From Peribacillus sp. FSL P2-0133 (GTDB lineage Bacteria > Bacillota > Bacilli > Bacillales > DSM-1321): DNA of 64,000 nt. Each line of letters starts with the position of its first letter. Position 1 is the stretch's first letter. Below the pieces are notes generated by a model that was not told the DNA's origin, ran no database searches, and worked only from the letters and a program-made list of their open reading frames with translations. A program made the position numbers and the translations under genes. The DNA lies in the NCBI RefSeq assembly GCF_037975445.1, contig NZ_CP150254.1, forward strand, positions 2,044,001 to 2,108,000, given 5' to 3'. Of the stretch, positions 27,500 to 36,472 are shown one piece after another.

Positions 27500-28717
27500 T
27501 TATCTTGTGAATTTTAAAGGAAGACTTTTCACTCCAAAAACGAACGGACTTGGAATCGCCTCCAGCTCAGTCCCTTTTACACCTTCCAATTTTGCAAATG
27601 TACTTAATAGTGTCACGAGAGCTACTTCTGCTTCTAGACGTGCAAGCGGGGCACCTAAACAAAAATGAATACCAAACCCGAAACTCAAATGAGGATTTAA
27701 TTTCCTTTCTAACGTAAACCGATTAGGTTCTGCAAACTTTTGTTCATCCCGGTTTGCCGAAGCGACCCAGCAAATTACTTGTTCCCCCTTTTGGATTGTT
27801 TTGCCCCCAACTTTGACATGTTCCTTTGTAACACGGCCAATTGCCTGTATTGGAGGATAAAAACGTAGTGTTTCTTCTACCAATTTTGGTATTAAAGGTA
27901 GGTTTGTCCTAGCTTGTTCTTGAATGTTTTTATCTTCTGTCATATAGCGTACGGCATTTGTAATTAAATTAGTTGTTGTTTCATTGCCCGCAACTAATAA
28001 TAAAACACAGAAAGATAGTACCTCCTCTTCAGTTAATTTTTCCCCATCAATTTTTGCTGCTAATAATAGCGAAATTAAATCTTCTTCAGGATTAATTTTT
28101 CTCTCTAAAATTATTTTTTTGAAATATTCTTTAAGAAACCCACTTCCTTCCTTACGTTTTTGTGCCATTCTTTGGAAGGCTTCATTTGAACCATCTTTGG
28201 CGCCTGCCACGAGAACATCAGAATAGGTTTTAAAAAGATCCCGATCCTTAGCAGGGACCCCCAATAATTCGGCAATTATAATGACAGGCAACGGACCAGC
28301 AAGATTATGAACGAGATCCATAGTCCCCTTCTCATTAACTTGATCGAGAAGGTAAAGTGTCACCTCTTCGATTTTATTTTTTAAATCCTTCACTGCTTTA
28401 GGAGTGAATGCCTTATTCACTAAGTTTCTCATTTTTGTGTGTCTAGGAGGGTCCATTGTCAAAATGCTACCTTGAAGAGTTCCAGACCCTCGTTCCGATG
28501 AAAACAGTTTTGGATTTTTTAGAATATAATGAACGTCTTCATATCGAAACACATCCCAGCAGCTTCGAGCCTCGTCGTACCTTACAGGAGTGTTTTGTCG
28601 TAAACTATTAAAGATTGGAAAAGGAAATAATTGATCTGCGTTCGAAGCAATTTCGCTCATGGGGATGAGATTAGCATACTGCTCCACTGCGCTTGTTGAT
28701 TTACGTTCTTGTGTCAT
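27500..28717 (-). CDS. Cytochrome P450 (CYP109-like)
   Basis: A soluble bacterial P450 of 405 residues that would hydroxylate a hydrophobic substrate using separate redox partners. Landmarks: the I-helix AGNETTT (243-249), the ExxR motif in EETLR (E282/R285), and the heme-binding loop FGFGIHFCLGAPLAR with proximal Cys353. The pattern is closest to Bacillus CYP109 enzymes (fatty acid and terpenoid hydroxylases), judged from memory. ATG 28717 is chosen because AAAGGAGAG lies eight bases before it; a longer in-frame reading to 28780 has no ribosome site. No ferredoxin or reductase gene adjoins it. Confidence 0.93.
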   Translation of the reverse strand: MTQERKSTSAVEQYANLIPMSEIASNADQLFPFPIFNSLRQNTPVRYDEARSCWDVFRYEDVHYILKNPKLFSSERGSGTLQGSILTMDPPRHTKMRNLVNKAFTPKAVKDLKNKIEEVTLYLLDQVNEKGTMDLVHNLAGPLPVIIIAELLGVPAKDRDLFKTYSDVLVAGAKDGSNEAFQRMAQKRKEGSGFLKEYFKKIILERKINPEEDLISLLLAAKIDGEKLTEEEVLSFCVLLLVAGNETTTNLITNAVRYMTEDKNIQEQARTNLPLIPKLVEETLRFYPPIQAIGRVTKEHVKVGGKTIQKGEQVICWVASANRDEQKFAEPNRFTLERKLNPHLSFGFGIHFCLGAPLARLEAEVALVTLLSTFAKLEGVKGTELEAIPSPFVFGVKSLPLKFTR

Positions 28718-29103
28718 GGTTTCATCTCTCCTTTTATTGTGCCTAATATTCATACAGAAAATAGTCATGAACCGGTTCATTAACTAAGATAACAAACTCG
28801 TAATTTGGTTTCAATTGACATAAATTGAGATATTTTTCAATAAGAAGAAAGTAATAACTTGGAAAATTTGATTCACCATCTATTGAAAAACCCTTTTAAG
28901 TTTCATAGCTTCTCGTTTAAGGTCATGCCGGTACCCAAGTCATGCCAGCAGTGTAATACTTAGCTTTTTATATTTATATATTTCAAAAAACTCTCAAGCT
29001 ATTCACAAAATTCCTGCATATAATTCTATATTGATATTAAAGAAACAGTTGGGATGAAAATTGGATACGTATGATATCAGAAAAGTGATTCATTACTATA
29101 CAA
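28718..29103. other. Gene-free region upstream of the P450
   Basis: Nearly 390 A/T-rich bases. It must contain the P450 promoter, but no distinct box, operator or hairpin stands out. Confidence 0.45.
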
Positions 29104-29323
29104 GTATGGTTTGAAGGCACCGATAGCAGGATGGATCAATCCTATATCTGCTTTATATCCGGTAGATTTTAATAGGGACGGAAAATATGAGCTCGAAGCA
29201 TATCAGAGGATAGCCGGAAGGTACAATGCCGATTCGCTCGGAGTTGTACAGACCGTATTGAAATGGAACGGCAAGCGTTTGGTCCTGACCGTCAGAATGT
29301 GGCTATCTTTGGAAGGTATATAG
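29104..29323 (+). pseudogene. C-terminal remnant of a repeat-type exported protein
   Basis: About 70 codons, LKAPIAGWINPISALYPVDFNRDGKYELEAYQRIAGRYNADSLGVVQTVLKWNGK. The Asp-rich 'DFNRDGKYELE' stretch resembles VCBS/FG-GAP-like calcium-binding repeats. A frameshift near 29295 changes the end (an alternative frame reads DQNVAIFGRYI). There is no N-terminus or signal peptide. Probably the tail of a lost gene. Confidence 0.5.
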
Positions 29324-29541
29324 CATTTAGGAAAGGAATGTTCATGAAGAAGGTAACGGGAGAAACCTTCGCCCAAAAGTTACCGAAAGCGTGAAATGTA
29401 TTAAGGGGAATTATATTAATAAAAAGTAATCTAAAATATAGCGGAAAAATGGATAGGGGGCTTAGTGGATTAGGTCTTCCAATATTGTTTTATCACATAT
29501 TTCACGCAGAAATTGTATCGGGAGATCATCTAACAAACCAT

Positions 29542-29663
29542 TATACCTATATTTACTGCAGTCTTATCCACTATTATTTTTAGTCTGCCACTGAAGTTTT
29601 TACCAGAAGCCATAGGTGGGTTTCTGCAAAGGGTGTGTCACTGGCTACAGTTAAGGGAAATAT
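29542..29663 (+). pseudogene. Possible membrane-protein fragment
   Basis: One frame reads IIPIFTAVLSTIIFSLPLKFLPEAIGGFLQRV before degenerating, which looks like a membrane helix and loop from a transporter. No family can be named. The whole stretch 29324-29900 appears to be a patchwork of remnants. Confidence 0.3.
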
Positions 29664-29669
29664 CATAAC

Positions 29670-29719
29670 TATCGGACAGAAAGGAAGTCCTATAAATTGG
29701 ATTTAATGGTGGGAGGGGA
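29670..29719 (+). repeat. 50-base duplicate of an internal segment of the YaeR-like gene
   Basis: Identical at 48 of 50 bases to 26991-27040 inside the intact VOC gene 2.7 kb upstream, in the same orientation. It keeps the codons for RKSYKLDLMVGG but nothing before or after. It is either the footprint of a partial duplication or a leftover of a second copy. Confidence 0.8.
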
Positions 29720-30003
29720 GCCGGATGTGCGGCTCTTTGTTTTTGGGGTATTGTGAAAAAGCCTATTGAGGAGAGAATAAATTTCAGATGATAAGCTGTA
29801 GCTTGGGCAGCTGGTCCAACCTAAGGTAAATGATCATTACTTGCTCATAAGATATTAGAACAAGACATCCAGATTACTCCCCCTTTTAATCTCATGACTA
29901 TACTTATAATAATTTGTGGTAATTGGCGCTGTTAGTGGTAAAGTTATATAATAAAAGAATGATGATAAAACTCATAATCCACGTATATTTGGAGGGAAGA
30001 TTC

Positions 30004-30999
30004 TTGAAGAAAAAATCGGTCAATGCGATGGAGGTTGCGAAATTAGCTAATGTTTCCCAGTCAACGGTTTCGCGTGTGTTTACTCCAGGATCGAATGTGT
30101 CTGAAAAGACCAAGAGGAAAGTGAAGGAAGCCGCATCAACTTTAGGTTATCGGCCGAATGCTTTTGCCAGGGGATTGATTATGAACAAATCAAACATGAT
30201 TGGACTGGCCATGAAAGATATCCAAAATCCGTTTTACCATGAAGTTTTAGGGAAATTTTCTAAGGGGCTTCGCGAAAAGGGATATCATGTATTGTTTGTT
30301 TATACCGAAAATGATGAGATTCAACAAGAGGAGATTGCCCAATTTCTTGAATACAATGTAGAAGGTGTTATTGTAACGGATGCCTTTTTGTCCTCCAATG
30401 TGGTTTCCCATCTCCATGAAAACAACATACCTGTTATTTTATTTAACCGATACAGTAAAGACATTCCGTGTCACTCCGTAAGCTGTGATAATTATACGGC
30501 TGGTAGGCGGATTGGTGAATACCTGCTTGAACAAGGGTACAGCAAATTAGCCTTCATTACGGGTAGGAAAAATACATCGACCAGTCAAGATCGGCAAAGA
30601 GGATTTTGTGAGTTTTTAAAGTCAAAAGGGATTGATCCGGTCATTGAAGAAGGGGACTATACGTATGATGGGGCCTATGAAGCCGCATTAAGGTTATTGA
30701 CACGAGAAAATCGGCCTGAGGTCATTTTCGGAGCAAATGATATAACCGCTTTAGGCGCAATAGACGCAGCAAAAACGTTAAATTTATCCATTCCTGAGGA
30801 TATTGCGATTGTTGGATTTGATAACATTCAAATGGCCTCATGGCCGTCTTATTCGCTCACTACATGGGAACAGCCTGTCGATGAAATGATTGAATTAACC
30901 ATCAATACTCTATTAATCGAAATGAACCAAAAGGGTTCCAATTCCAAACCAACTCTAGTATCAGGGAGATTGATCGAAAGAAATACAACAAAATCTTAA
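30004..30999 (+). CDS. LacI family transcriptional regulator
   Basis: A 331-residue repressor. The N-terminal LacI helix-turn-helix is AMEVAKLANVSQSTVSRVF followed by the hinge GYRPNAFARGL. The periplasmic-binding-protein-like core has NMIGLAMKDIQNPFYHEV, a probable sugar/effector cleft, and the C-terminal ...VGFDNIQMASWPSYSLTTW. The start is TTG 30004 after GGAGGGAAG; an upstream in-frame start lacks a ribosome site. Two perfect palindromes with a central CG, the classic LacI-family operator form, lie in the 190-base gap to the HisD-like gene, so it probably controls that gene and the GntP permease. Confidence 0.92.
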   Translation: MKKKSVNAMEVAKLANVSQSTVSRVFTPGSNVSEKTKRKVKEAASTLGYRPNAFARGLIMNKSNMIGLAMKDIQNPFYHEVLGKFSKGLREKGYHVLFVYTENDEIQQEEIAQFLEYNVEGVIVTDAFLSSNVVSHLHENNIPVILFNRYSKDIPCHSVSCDNYTAGRRIGEYLLEQGYSKLAFITGRKNTSTSQDRQRGFCEFLKSKGIDPVIEEGDYTYDGAYEAALRLLTRENRPEVIFGANDITALGAIDAAKTLNLSIPEDIAIVGFDNIQMASWPSYSLTTWEQPVDEMIELTINTLLIEMNQKGSNSKPTLVSGRLIERNTTKS

Positions 31000-31013
31000 A
31001 CTTTTAAAAAAAC

Positions 31014-31042
31014 TTGACAGATGAAAGCGATTTATTTATTCT
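31014..31042 (+). promoter_or_regulatory. Likely promoter of the HisD-like gene
   Basis: TTGACA (31014-31019) with 17 bases to TATTCT (31037-31042). A cre-like TGAAAGCGATTTAT overlaps the spacer, with mismatches in its last two fixed bases. The two LacI operators lie 40-110 bases downstream. Confidence 0.45.
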
Positions 31043-31082
31043 ATGTTTAGAAGATTTCATCAATTCTTAATTTTCCCCATTC

Positions 31083-31102
31083 AAATGCATACGTATGCAT
31101 TT
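31083..31102. promoter_or_regulatory. LacI-type operator O1
   Basis: AAATGCATACGTATGCATTT, a perfect 20-base palindrome with central CG. It is embedded in a wider inverted repeat, CCCCATTC (31075-31082) and GAATGGGG (31105-31112), so the transcript could also fold into a long hairpin here. Confidence 0.75.
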
Positions 31103-31126
31103 CTGAATGGGGCGATAATTAACGGA

Positions 31127-31148
31127 AAAATGCATACGTATGCATTTT
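31127..31148. promoter_or_regulatory. LacI-type operator O2
   Basis: A second copy of the TGCATACGTATGCA palindrome, extended by four A and four T. Its centre is 45 bases from that of O1, a spacing that places both on nearly the same face of the helix. It ends 42 bases before the HisD-like start codon. Confidence 0.75.
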
Positions 31149-31190
31149 GAAAGTTTTAATCATAGGTTTTCAAAAACAAGGAGGATTTAT

Positions 31191-32483
31191 ATGGCAACTT
31201 ATTTAAAGCAAGGTAAAGCACAGGAAGAAATTGCACAGAATGACGCACAAGTATCCGATACGGTACGTCAAACGATACTAAAAATTGAGCAAGAAGGCGA
31301 CGCGGCAGTTAGAGAATTATCTGAAAAATTCGATAAGTGGTTACCAGAAAGTTTCCGGCTAACTGATGAGCAAATTGGAGAAATCATTAGCCAGGTTCCT
31401 GATCAGACCATTGAAGACATAAAGTTTGCGCAAAGTAATGTGAAGCGATTTGCAGAAGAGCAAAGGAAGTCCATGATTGATATCGAGGTAGAAACACTTC
31501 CAGGTGTAATCCTTGGTCATAAAAATATTCCGGTCAATAGTGTTGGCTGCTATATTCCTGGTGGACGATATCCAATGGTAGCATCTGCCCATATGAGTGT
31601 ATTAACGGCTAAAGTAGCTGGAGTCAAACGAGTAATTGCATGCACACCTCCTATAGGTGGGGAAATCCCAGCAGCAACTGTAGCTGCAATGCATATGGCG
31701 GGAGCCGATGAGATTTATATACTCGGTGGCATTCAAGCAATGGCTGCAATGGCTGTCGGAACTGATACGATAAAATCCGTTGATATGATCGTCGGGCCAG
31801 GTAATGCATTCGTTGCTGAAGCAAAACGACAACTATACGGACGTGTGGGAATCGATCTTTTCGCCGGCCCTACAGAAACACTAGTCGTAGCTGATGAAAC
31901 GGCTGATGCAGAAATGATTGCTACGGATATTCTAGGGCAAGGGGAGCACGGTCCGACTTCGCCTGGGGCATTGATTACTACTTCTCGTAAACTAGCAGAA
32001 GAAACTGTTGTTGAAATTGAGCGACAATTGGGAGTTCTTAAGACAGCAGACGTGGCCCGTGTTTCTTGGGAGGATTATGGCGTTATCATCCTGGTTGATA
32101 CCATAGATGAAGCAGTACTTGAAGCAAACCGATTAGCATTTGAACATGTTGAAATTCTTACGGAAAATCCGGACTACTTCCTTGAAAATATGACTAATTA
32201 CGGCTGCCTATTCCTGGGACCTGAAACAAACGTTGCATATGGGGATAAAGTCATTGGCACAAACCATACATTGCCAACAAAAGGTGCTGCACGATATACC
32301 GGTGGTTTATGGGTCGGTAAATTCTTGAAGACTGTTACCTATCAAAAAGTAGCGGAAGAAGCCAGTGCCATGATTGGGGAATATGCTGCGCGCCTTTGCC
32401 AATTGGAGAATTTTGCTGGACATGCTGAACAAGCACTTCTTCGTGTACGTCGTTATGGAAAAGTACCGGTTAATAACAAGTAA
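31191..32483 (+). CDS. HisD-family dehydrogenase, probably catabolic (HpsN-like)
   Basis: A 430-residue zinc-dependent NAD dehydrogenase of the histidinol dehydrogenase family. Expected zinc ligands are Gln and His in [11 protein letters not shown], Asp in [16 protein letters not shown], and His in [12 protein letters not shown]; the catalytic Glu-His pair is in FEHVEI. It is not beside other his genes. It follows a LacI repressor with two operators and precedes a GntP permease, and the NFAGHAEQ ending and GEHGPTSPG differ from biosynthetic HisD. Some such homologues (HpsN) oxidise sulfopropanediol; another diol or amino alcohol is equally possible. ATG 31191 follows AAGGAGGA; a terminator comes after it. 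Confidence 0.85.
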   Translation: MATYLKQGKAQEEIAQNDAQVSDTVRQTILKIEQEGDAAVRELSEKFDKWLPESFRLTDEQIGEIISQVPDQTIEDIKFAQSNVKRFAEEQRKSMIDIEVETLPGVILGHKNIPVNSVGCYIPGGRYPMVASAHMSVLTAKVAGVKRVIACTPPIGGEIPAATVAAMHMAGADEIYILGGIQAMAAMAVGTDTIKSVDMIVGPGNAFVAEAKRQLYGRVGIDLFAGPTETLVVADETADAEMIATDILGQGEHGPTSPGALITTSRKLAEETVVEIERQLGVLKTADVARVSWEDYGVIILVDTIDEAVLEANRLAFEHVEILTENPDYFLENMTNYGCLFLGPETNVAYGDKVIGTNHTLPTKGAARYTGGLWVGKFLKTVTYQKVAEEASAMIGEYAARLCQLENFAGHAEQALLRVRRYGKVPVNNK

Positions 32484-32510
32484 AAAAGGATAGATAAATT
32501 AACTACTGAA

Positions 32511-32546
32511 AGAGGATACATAAGCTTTTTATGCATCCTCTCTTTT
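32511..32546 (+). terminator. Intrinsic terminator after the HisD-like gene
   Basis: AGAGGATACATAA / TTATGCATCCTCT (32511-32523 with 32529-32541) with one internal mismatch, then a T-run. The permease downstream therefore probably has its own promoter. Confidence 0.8.
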
Positions 32547-32645
32547 CAAAAAAATGCACGCTCATTATTTTTGAATTTGACTTTGCTGAAAGTGCAGCTA
32601 ATGGGGGAAGGCGCACGCAAGACAATTTAAAATTTTACAAAATGC

Positions 32646-32659
32646 GGAAAACGCTTACA
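32646..32659 (+). promoter_or_regulatory. Candidate cre (CcpA) site before the second GntP permease
   Basis: GGAAAACGCTTACA fits TGNAANCGNTNNCA except for the first base. It lies about 160 bases before the permease start and suggests glucose repression of uptake. Confidence 0.45.
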
Positions 32660-32815
32660 AAACAAACAATTTTATTAACAAACAAGTAAAAGGAATTTCT
32701 GAGTGATTCAATTTACAACTAACGAAGCTTTCACAATTCAATTTTGTGGTTTGAATATCCTACGGAAAAAGAAGGAAAACGCATCTAAGTTTTAAGCGAT
32801 ATAGGGGGGGAAATA

Positions 32816-34252
32816 ATGGATTTATTCATCATAATACTTGCTTTAGGGCTATTAATGTTTATTGCTTACCGTGGCTTTTCTGTCATTCTTTTTGCGCCAC
32901 TTTGTGCGTTACTTGCTGTCATTCTAACAGAGCCCAGCTATGTTTTGCCGTTCTTCTCTAATATTTTTATGGAGAAGATGGTTGGATTTATTAAAAACTA
33001 CTTTCCTGTCTTTTTGTTAGGAGCCGTTTTTGGAAAGTTAGTCGAAATGTCGGGAATTGCTGAGTCTATCGCCAAGACGATTGTGAAACTAGTCGGCAAA
33101 AAAAGAGCAATTTTAGCAGTTGTACTAATGTGTGCCATATTAACTTACAGTGGAGTGAGTTTGTTCGTCGTTGCATTTGCAGTTTATCCATTTGCTGCTA
33201 ATCTTTTCCGAGAAGCCAATATTCCTAAACGGCTTATTCCAGGGACGATTGCTTTAGGAGCATTATCTTTTACAATGGATGCGCTGCCGGGAACACCGCA
33301 AATCCAAAATGTAATTCCTACTTCTTATTTTAAGACAGATATATATGCAGCACCGATATTAGGAATTATTGGTTCGATTTTCGTTTTATCTATGGGTATG
33401 ATTTACTTGGAAAGACGTCGTAAAAAAGCTCAAGAGGCGGGTGAAGGGTATTTAAGATTTAATGGAGATGGAGGAGAAACGGCAGTTGCTGCAGAAACAG
33501 TCAATCCATTACCGGTTCCTTTAGCTGTTAATACAAGTCCAGTACGACAAATATTTGCATTTATACCGCTAGTTTTAGTGGGTGTGGCGAATAAATTTTT
33601 TACTATTTCTATTCCGAAATGGTATCCAGAGGGATTTGACTTTTCAAAGATAGGATTAGATTTGTTTGGGAAAGTAGATCTTGCGACAGTAACAGGTATT
33701 TGGTCTGTCGAACTAGCTCTAGTTTTAGGTATTATTGCAACGGTTGCTTACGATTGGGGCCGTGTTACAGCAGGGTTTCAACAGGGCATTAATGCCAGTA
33801 TTGGTGGAGCGTTACTAGCAGCTATGAATACTGCTTCTGAATATGGATTTGGTGGAGTCATCGCTTCATTACCTGGATTCGCAACTGTACGTGATGGTAT
33901 TTCACACACTTTTACGAATCCGCTTGTAAATGGGGCCGTTACAACAAACGTTTTATCTGGTATTACTGGTTCTTCGTCTGGTGGTATGGGAATTGCGCTT
34001 AGTGCGATGGGAGATAAGTATATACAAGCTATTAATCAATATAATATTCCTCCCGAAGTAATGCACCGTGTCATAGCGATGGCATCAGGCGGGATGGATT
34101 CGTTACCTCATAACGGCGCTGTTATTACCTTACTTGCGGTTACAGGCTTAACACACAAACAATCATATGGAGACATCTTTGTGATTACAATTTTTAAGAC
34201 ACTAGCAGCATTTGTAATTATTCTAATCTACAGCTTAACTGGATTAGTCTAA
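32816..34252 (+). CDS. GntP family permease (second copy)
   Basis: A 478-residue membrane transporter of the GntP family with about 12 hydrophobic segments, including GAVFGKLVEMSGIAESIAK, MDALPGTPQIQNVIPTSYF and a C-terminal ASGGMDSLPHNGAVITLLAVTG. It differs strongly from the GntP protein at 18589, so the two are not a recent duplication. The PGTPQ and LPHNGAV motifs are typical of a branch whose members import organic or sugar acids. Its place after a LacI-controlled dehydrogenase suggests it brings in that enzyme's substrate or a precursor. ATG 32816 follows GGGGGGAAATA. Confidence 0.9.
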   Translation: MDLFIIILALGLLMFIAYRGFSVILFAPLCALLAVILTEPSYVLPFFSNIFMEKMVGFIKNYFPVFLLGAVFGKLVEMSGIAESIAKTIVKLVGKKRAILAVVLMCAILTYSGVSLFVVAFAVYPFAANLFREANIPKRLIPGTIALGALSFTMDALPGTPQIQNVIPTSYFKTDIYAAPILGIIGSIFVLSMGMIYLERRRKKAQEAGEGYLRFNGDGGETAVAAETVNPLPVPLAVNTSPVRQIFAFIPLVLVGVANKFFTISIPKWYPEGFDFSKIGLDLFGKVDLATVTGIWSVELALVLGIIATVAYDWGRVTAGFQQGINASIGGALLAAMNTASEYGFGGVIASLPGFATVRDGISHTFTNPLVNGAVTTNVLSGITGSSSGGMGIALSAMGDKYIQAINQYNIPPEVMHRVIAMASGGMDSLPHNGAVITLLAVTGLTHKQSYGDIFVITIFKTLAAFVIILIYSLTGLV

Positions 34253-34319
34253 TAATCAAAAGGGATTAGAAGATCATGATAAATTGTACTTAAAGCAACG
34301 ATACTTTACTTCAATACCA

Positions 34320-34343
34320 GGAGCTGATTAGCAGCTCTTTTTT
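34320..34343 (+). terminator. Intrinsic terminator after the second GntP permease
   Basis: GAGCTG / CAGCTC stem (34321-34326 with 34332-34337) followed by a run of T. Confidence 0.85.
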
Positions 34344-34417
34344 GTATGAAAACAAATAAGCACTCCATATTCTAATTTTTGAAGGACGTAAATGTACTAT
34401 GTCGTTATTTTATCTGG

Positions 34418-34609
34418 TTACGCAGTTTGTTTTTCAGATGGAGCGATTGTATAGCCTTTCTTTTTTAGGTATTCGATCATTTTTAATTCTTTGTTCATTT
34501 GTTTTTCTTCAAGGTAATTTGAGCCTAGTTCATGATAGGGTTCTCCTGTTTTTAAGGTGTTGTAAGAAATTGTAAATGGTAAATGAGCAGAAGCAATTCG
34601 TCCTTTCAT
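34418..34609 (-). pseudogene. Transposase C-terminal remnant, IS110-like
   Basis: A minus-strand frame of 63 codons ends in FTISYNTLKTGEPYHELGSNYLEEKQMNKELKMIEYLKKKGYTIAP. The 'Y..L..GEPY.ELG.NY' pattern followed by a helical tail is typical of the C-terminus of IS110-type (DEDD) transposases, as I recall it. The catalytic N-terminal domain and the rest are missing, so it is a dead fragment. Confidence 0.55.
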
Positions 34610-34649
34610 TTTTTCCTGTCATTTGGTAATCCTTTTTCGATGTGAAGCA

Positions 34650-34919
34650 ATTCGATTATTTTGCTGGATGGCGGAAGAGGAACGGGAACGTATTTGAAAA
34701 CGGCAGCGTGAAGGAATTGATGTAGCCTTGCAAAACGGTGTGCCCTTCGGCCGGCCAAAAGCTCAAGTAACGGAAGAGTTTAAAGAATTCTATGATTTAT
34801 GGAAAGCAGGAGAGATGACAGCTGTTAAAGCCATGTCGGAATTAGGTGTTAAAAAGACGTCTTTTTATAAATTAGTTAAAGAGTATGAAAATGACTTTAA
34901 AAAGATTACCTTACAATAG
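34650..34919 (+). pseudogene. Serine recombinase (resolvase/invertase) C-terminal fragment
   Basis: The frame reads WMAEEERERI, a TGA stop, then KRQREGIDVALQNGVPFGRPKAQVTEEFKEFYDLWKAGEMTAVKAMSELGVKKTSFYKLVKEYE. This is the E-helix end, the GRPK turn and the C-terminal helix-turn-helix of resolvase-type recombinases. The catalytic N-terminal domain with its Ser is absent, and the in-frame stop replaces an Arg codon. Adjacent to transposase debris. The rest of 34920-35270 shows only short unconvincing frames. Confidence 0.7.
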
Positions 34920-35274
34920 AAGAAACTCGTCAAAAAATTAGCCGGCCAACCCTAGATATTTCGCTTCATTGTGGAGGATACCTATCCTGGGTGAATGAAG
35001 CATATACACTTTCAGCCCTCCTTTTAGAATTCGTATGAACATCAAAATAATTAACAAAACAAAAATCAAAAAGTGTCAAAAAACGAAATCTCCAATTTCA
35101 TGAAGAAGCAAAATAAAGAAGAACCGATTAATACAGCATTGGCGGATGCTTTGGAAAAACTGAAATTCGATAAATAAATGGAACTATTTGCATTCCTCTT
35201 TTCATGGAAACTGTCACACAGATTATGTACGCCAAATAAGCGCGTGATGTTCGAGAAAATGGAAAAGAAATAAA

Positions 35275-35317
35275 AAAGAGTTGCAGCTTGTTTTACCGAA
35301 GCAGCAACTCTTTGTTT
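35275..35317 (+). terminator. Intrinsic terminator or bidirectional hairpin
   Basis: AAAGAGTTGC-A-GCTT / AAGC-A-GCAACTCTTT (35275-35289 with 35299-35313) with one A-A mismatch, T-rich afterwards. It stands 40 bases beyond the end of the minus-strand ABM gene and may also serve it. Confidence 0.7.
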
Positions 35318-35354
35318 TATAAGATGGGATATAGGAAATCCCATACATTTTAAC

Positions 35355-35651
35355 TCATTGTTTTAATGGTTGTCCTTCAAATGCGTTAACATTTAAAGGT
35401 GAAGAGAGGAATTCTTTAGCTTTACCAACAAACGAGGTGAAGTGCTCACTTGTATTATGGCTTGCAACCGCTAGATGATCTTGCCAAACTTCAACCATTG
35501 TAAATTCATTGTCTTTTTCTGTAGCTTTGTGAAGAGTGTAAGAAACATTTCCACTTTCCGCTCTTGAAGCTACGATTAGCGGTTGAATCTCCTCTAGAAA
35601 TGCATCTTGTTTTGCTGGATTAATATTGAATACGGCATGAATGATAATCAT
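35355..35651 (-). CDS. ABM-domain putative quinol monooxygenase (YgiN-like)
   Basis: A 98-residue protein with one antibiotic-biosynthesis-monooxygenase ferredoxin-like fold: HAVFNINPAKQDAFLEEIQPLIVASRAESGNVSYTLHK, then FTMVEVWQDHLAVASHNTSEHFTSFV. YgiN-type members act on quinols without cofactor. It is downstream of a nitroreductase in the same direction (about 100 bases), with a MarR regulator beyond, a grouping that resembles Bacillus quinone-stress (Mhq/Yod) modules. The quinone role is inferred from family and context. ATG 35651 follows AGAGGATGAC. Confidence 0.85.
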   Translation of the reverse strand: MIIIHAVFNINPAKQDAFLEEIQPLIVASRAESGNVSYTLHKATEKDNEFTMVEVWQDHLAVASHNTSEHFTSFVGKAKEFLSSPLNVNAFEGQPLKQ

Positions 35652-35753
35652 TAAACGTCATCCTCTCTTTTGTTAAGCATAATAAACTTAATATATAATT
35701 AAAGTAAAAATAACATACTCGATTGAAATTTAATGAATGGATTCTTTATTACA

Positions 35754-36395
35754 TTACTTCCATTGTGCGACTTTATCAATTGGAAGACGAACTGATTGAT
35801 GGCCATTATCTGCTGCTTTACCGATTGAAATTAGCATAACTGGTACGTATCGATCTTTATCTAATCCAAAAGCTTCTGCGATTTGGTCTTTTTCATAGCC
35901 ACCGATTGGATTTGTATCATAGCCATAAGCACGAGCCGCAAGCATTAGTTGCATGGATACAAGACCACCATCAACTAGAACGACCTCTTTCATTTCTTCA
36001 CTAGTGATTTTTTCGAAATATCCAGCAAATGAGGCTAATATGTTTTCTTTTACTTCTAAAGGCATAAGCCCTAATTCTACAGCTTTACCGTAGATTTCTT
36101 CGCCGTTATCAAAATTGTTCATATCACCAAATACGGCAATTACTGCGGAAGATGTTTCGACTTGATTTTGGTTAAAGCGAGCAAGAGGTGCAAGTGTTGC
36201 TTTTCCCTCAGGACTATCAATTACAAGGAAGCGCCATGGTTGCATATTAACTGAAGAAGGAGCAAGTGTCGCTAAGGTAAGTATTTCCTCCATTTCTTCC
36301 CTACTGATTTTTACGGATTTGTCGTAATTTTTTATAGAGCGGCGTCCTGTGACAATTTCTTTGAAATCATTTGTTAATTGTGCTGTAGTAGTCAT
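35754..36395 (-). CDS. Nitroreductase family FMN oxidoreductase (MhqN/YodC-like)
   Basis: A 213-residue FMN-dependent NAD(P)H oxidoreductase. FMN-contact motifs: GRRSIKNYD near the N-terminus, LAPSSVNMQPWRFLV, and the C-terminal GYDTNPIGGYEKDQIAEAFGL followed by ISIGKA. These enzymes reduce quinones, nitroaromatics or azo compounds. ATG 36395 (MTTTAQL) is chosen because AAGAGGAG lies at an acceptable distance; an in-frame ATG 54 bases upstream lacks one. It lies between the ABM gene and a MarR-type regulator, all on the minus strand, suggesting an electrophile-responsive operon or regulon. Confidence 0.9.
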   Translation of the reverse strand: MTTTAQLTNDFKEIVTGRRSIKNYDKSVKISREEMEEILTLATLAPSSVNMQPWRFLVIDSPEGKATLAPLARFNQNQVETSSAVIAVFGDMNNFDNGEEIYGKAVELGLMPLEVKENILASFAGYFEKITSEEMKEVVLVDGGLVSMQLMLAARAYGYDTNPIGGYEKDQIAEAFGLDKDRYVPVMLISIGKAADNGHQSVRLPIDKVAQWK

Positions 36396-36472
36396 AGTTG
36401 ATAGTCTCCTCTTTTTAACTTTAGTAGTTAAATTTATAGTTATTCTCATTTCAAATTGTAACGAATCAAGTG

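Noticed and set aside
31191..32483. Annotation as biosynthetic histidinol dehydrogenase hisD
   Set aside because: No his operon context, LacI control with nearby permease, and motif details differ from biosynthetic HisD; kept as a family-level call.
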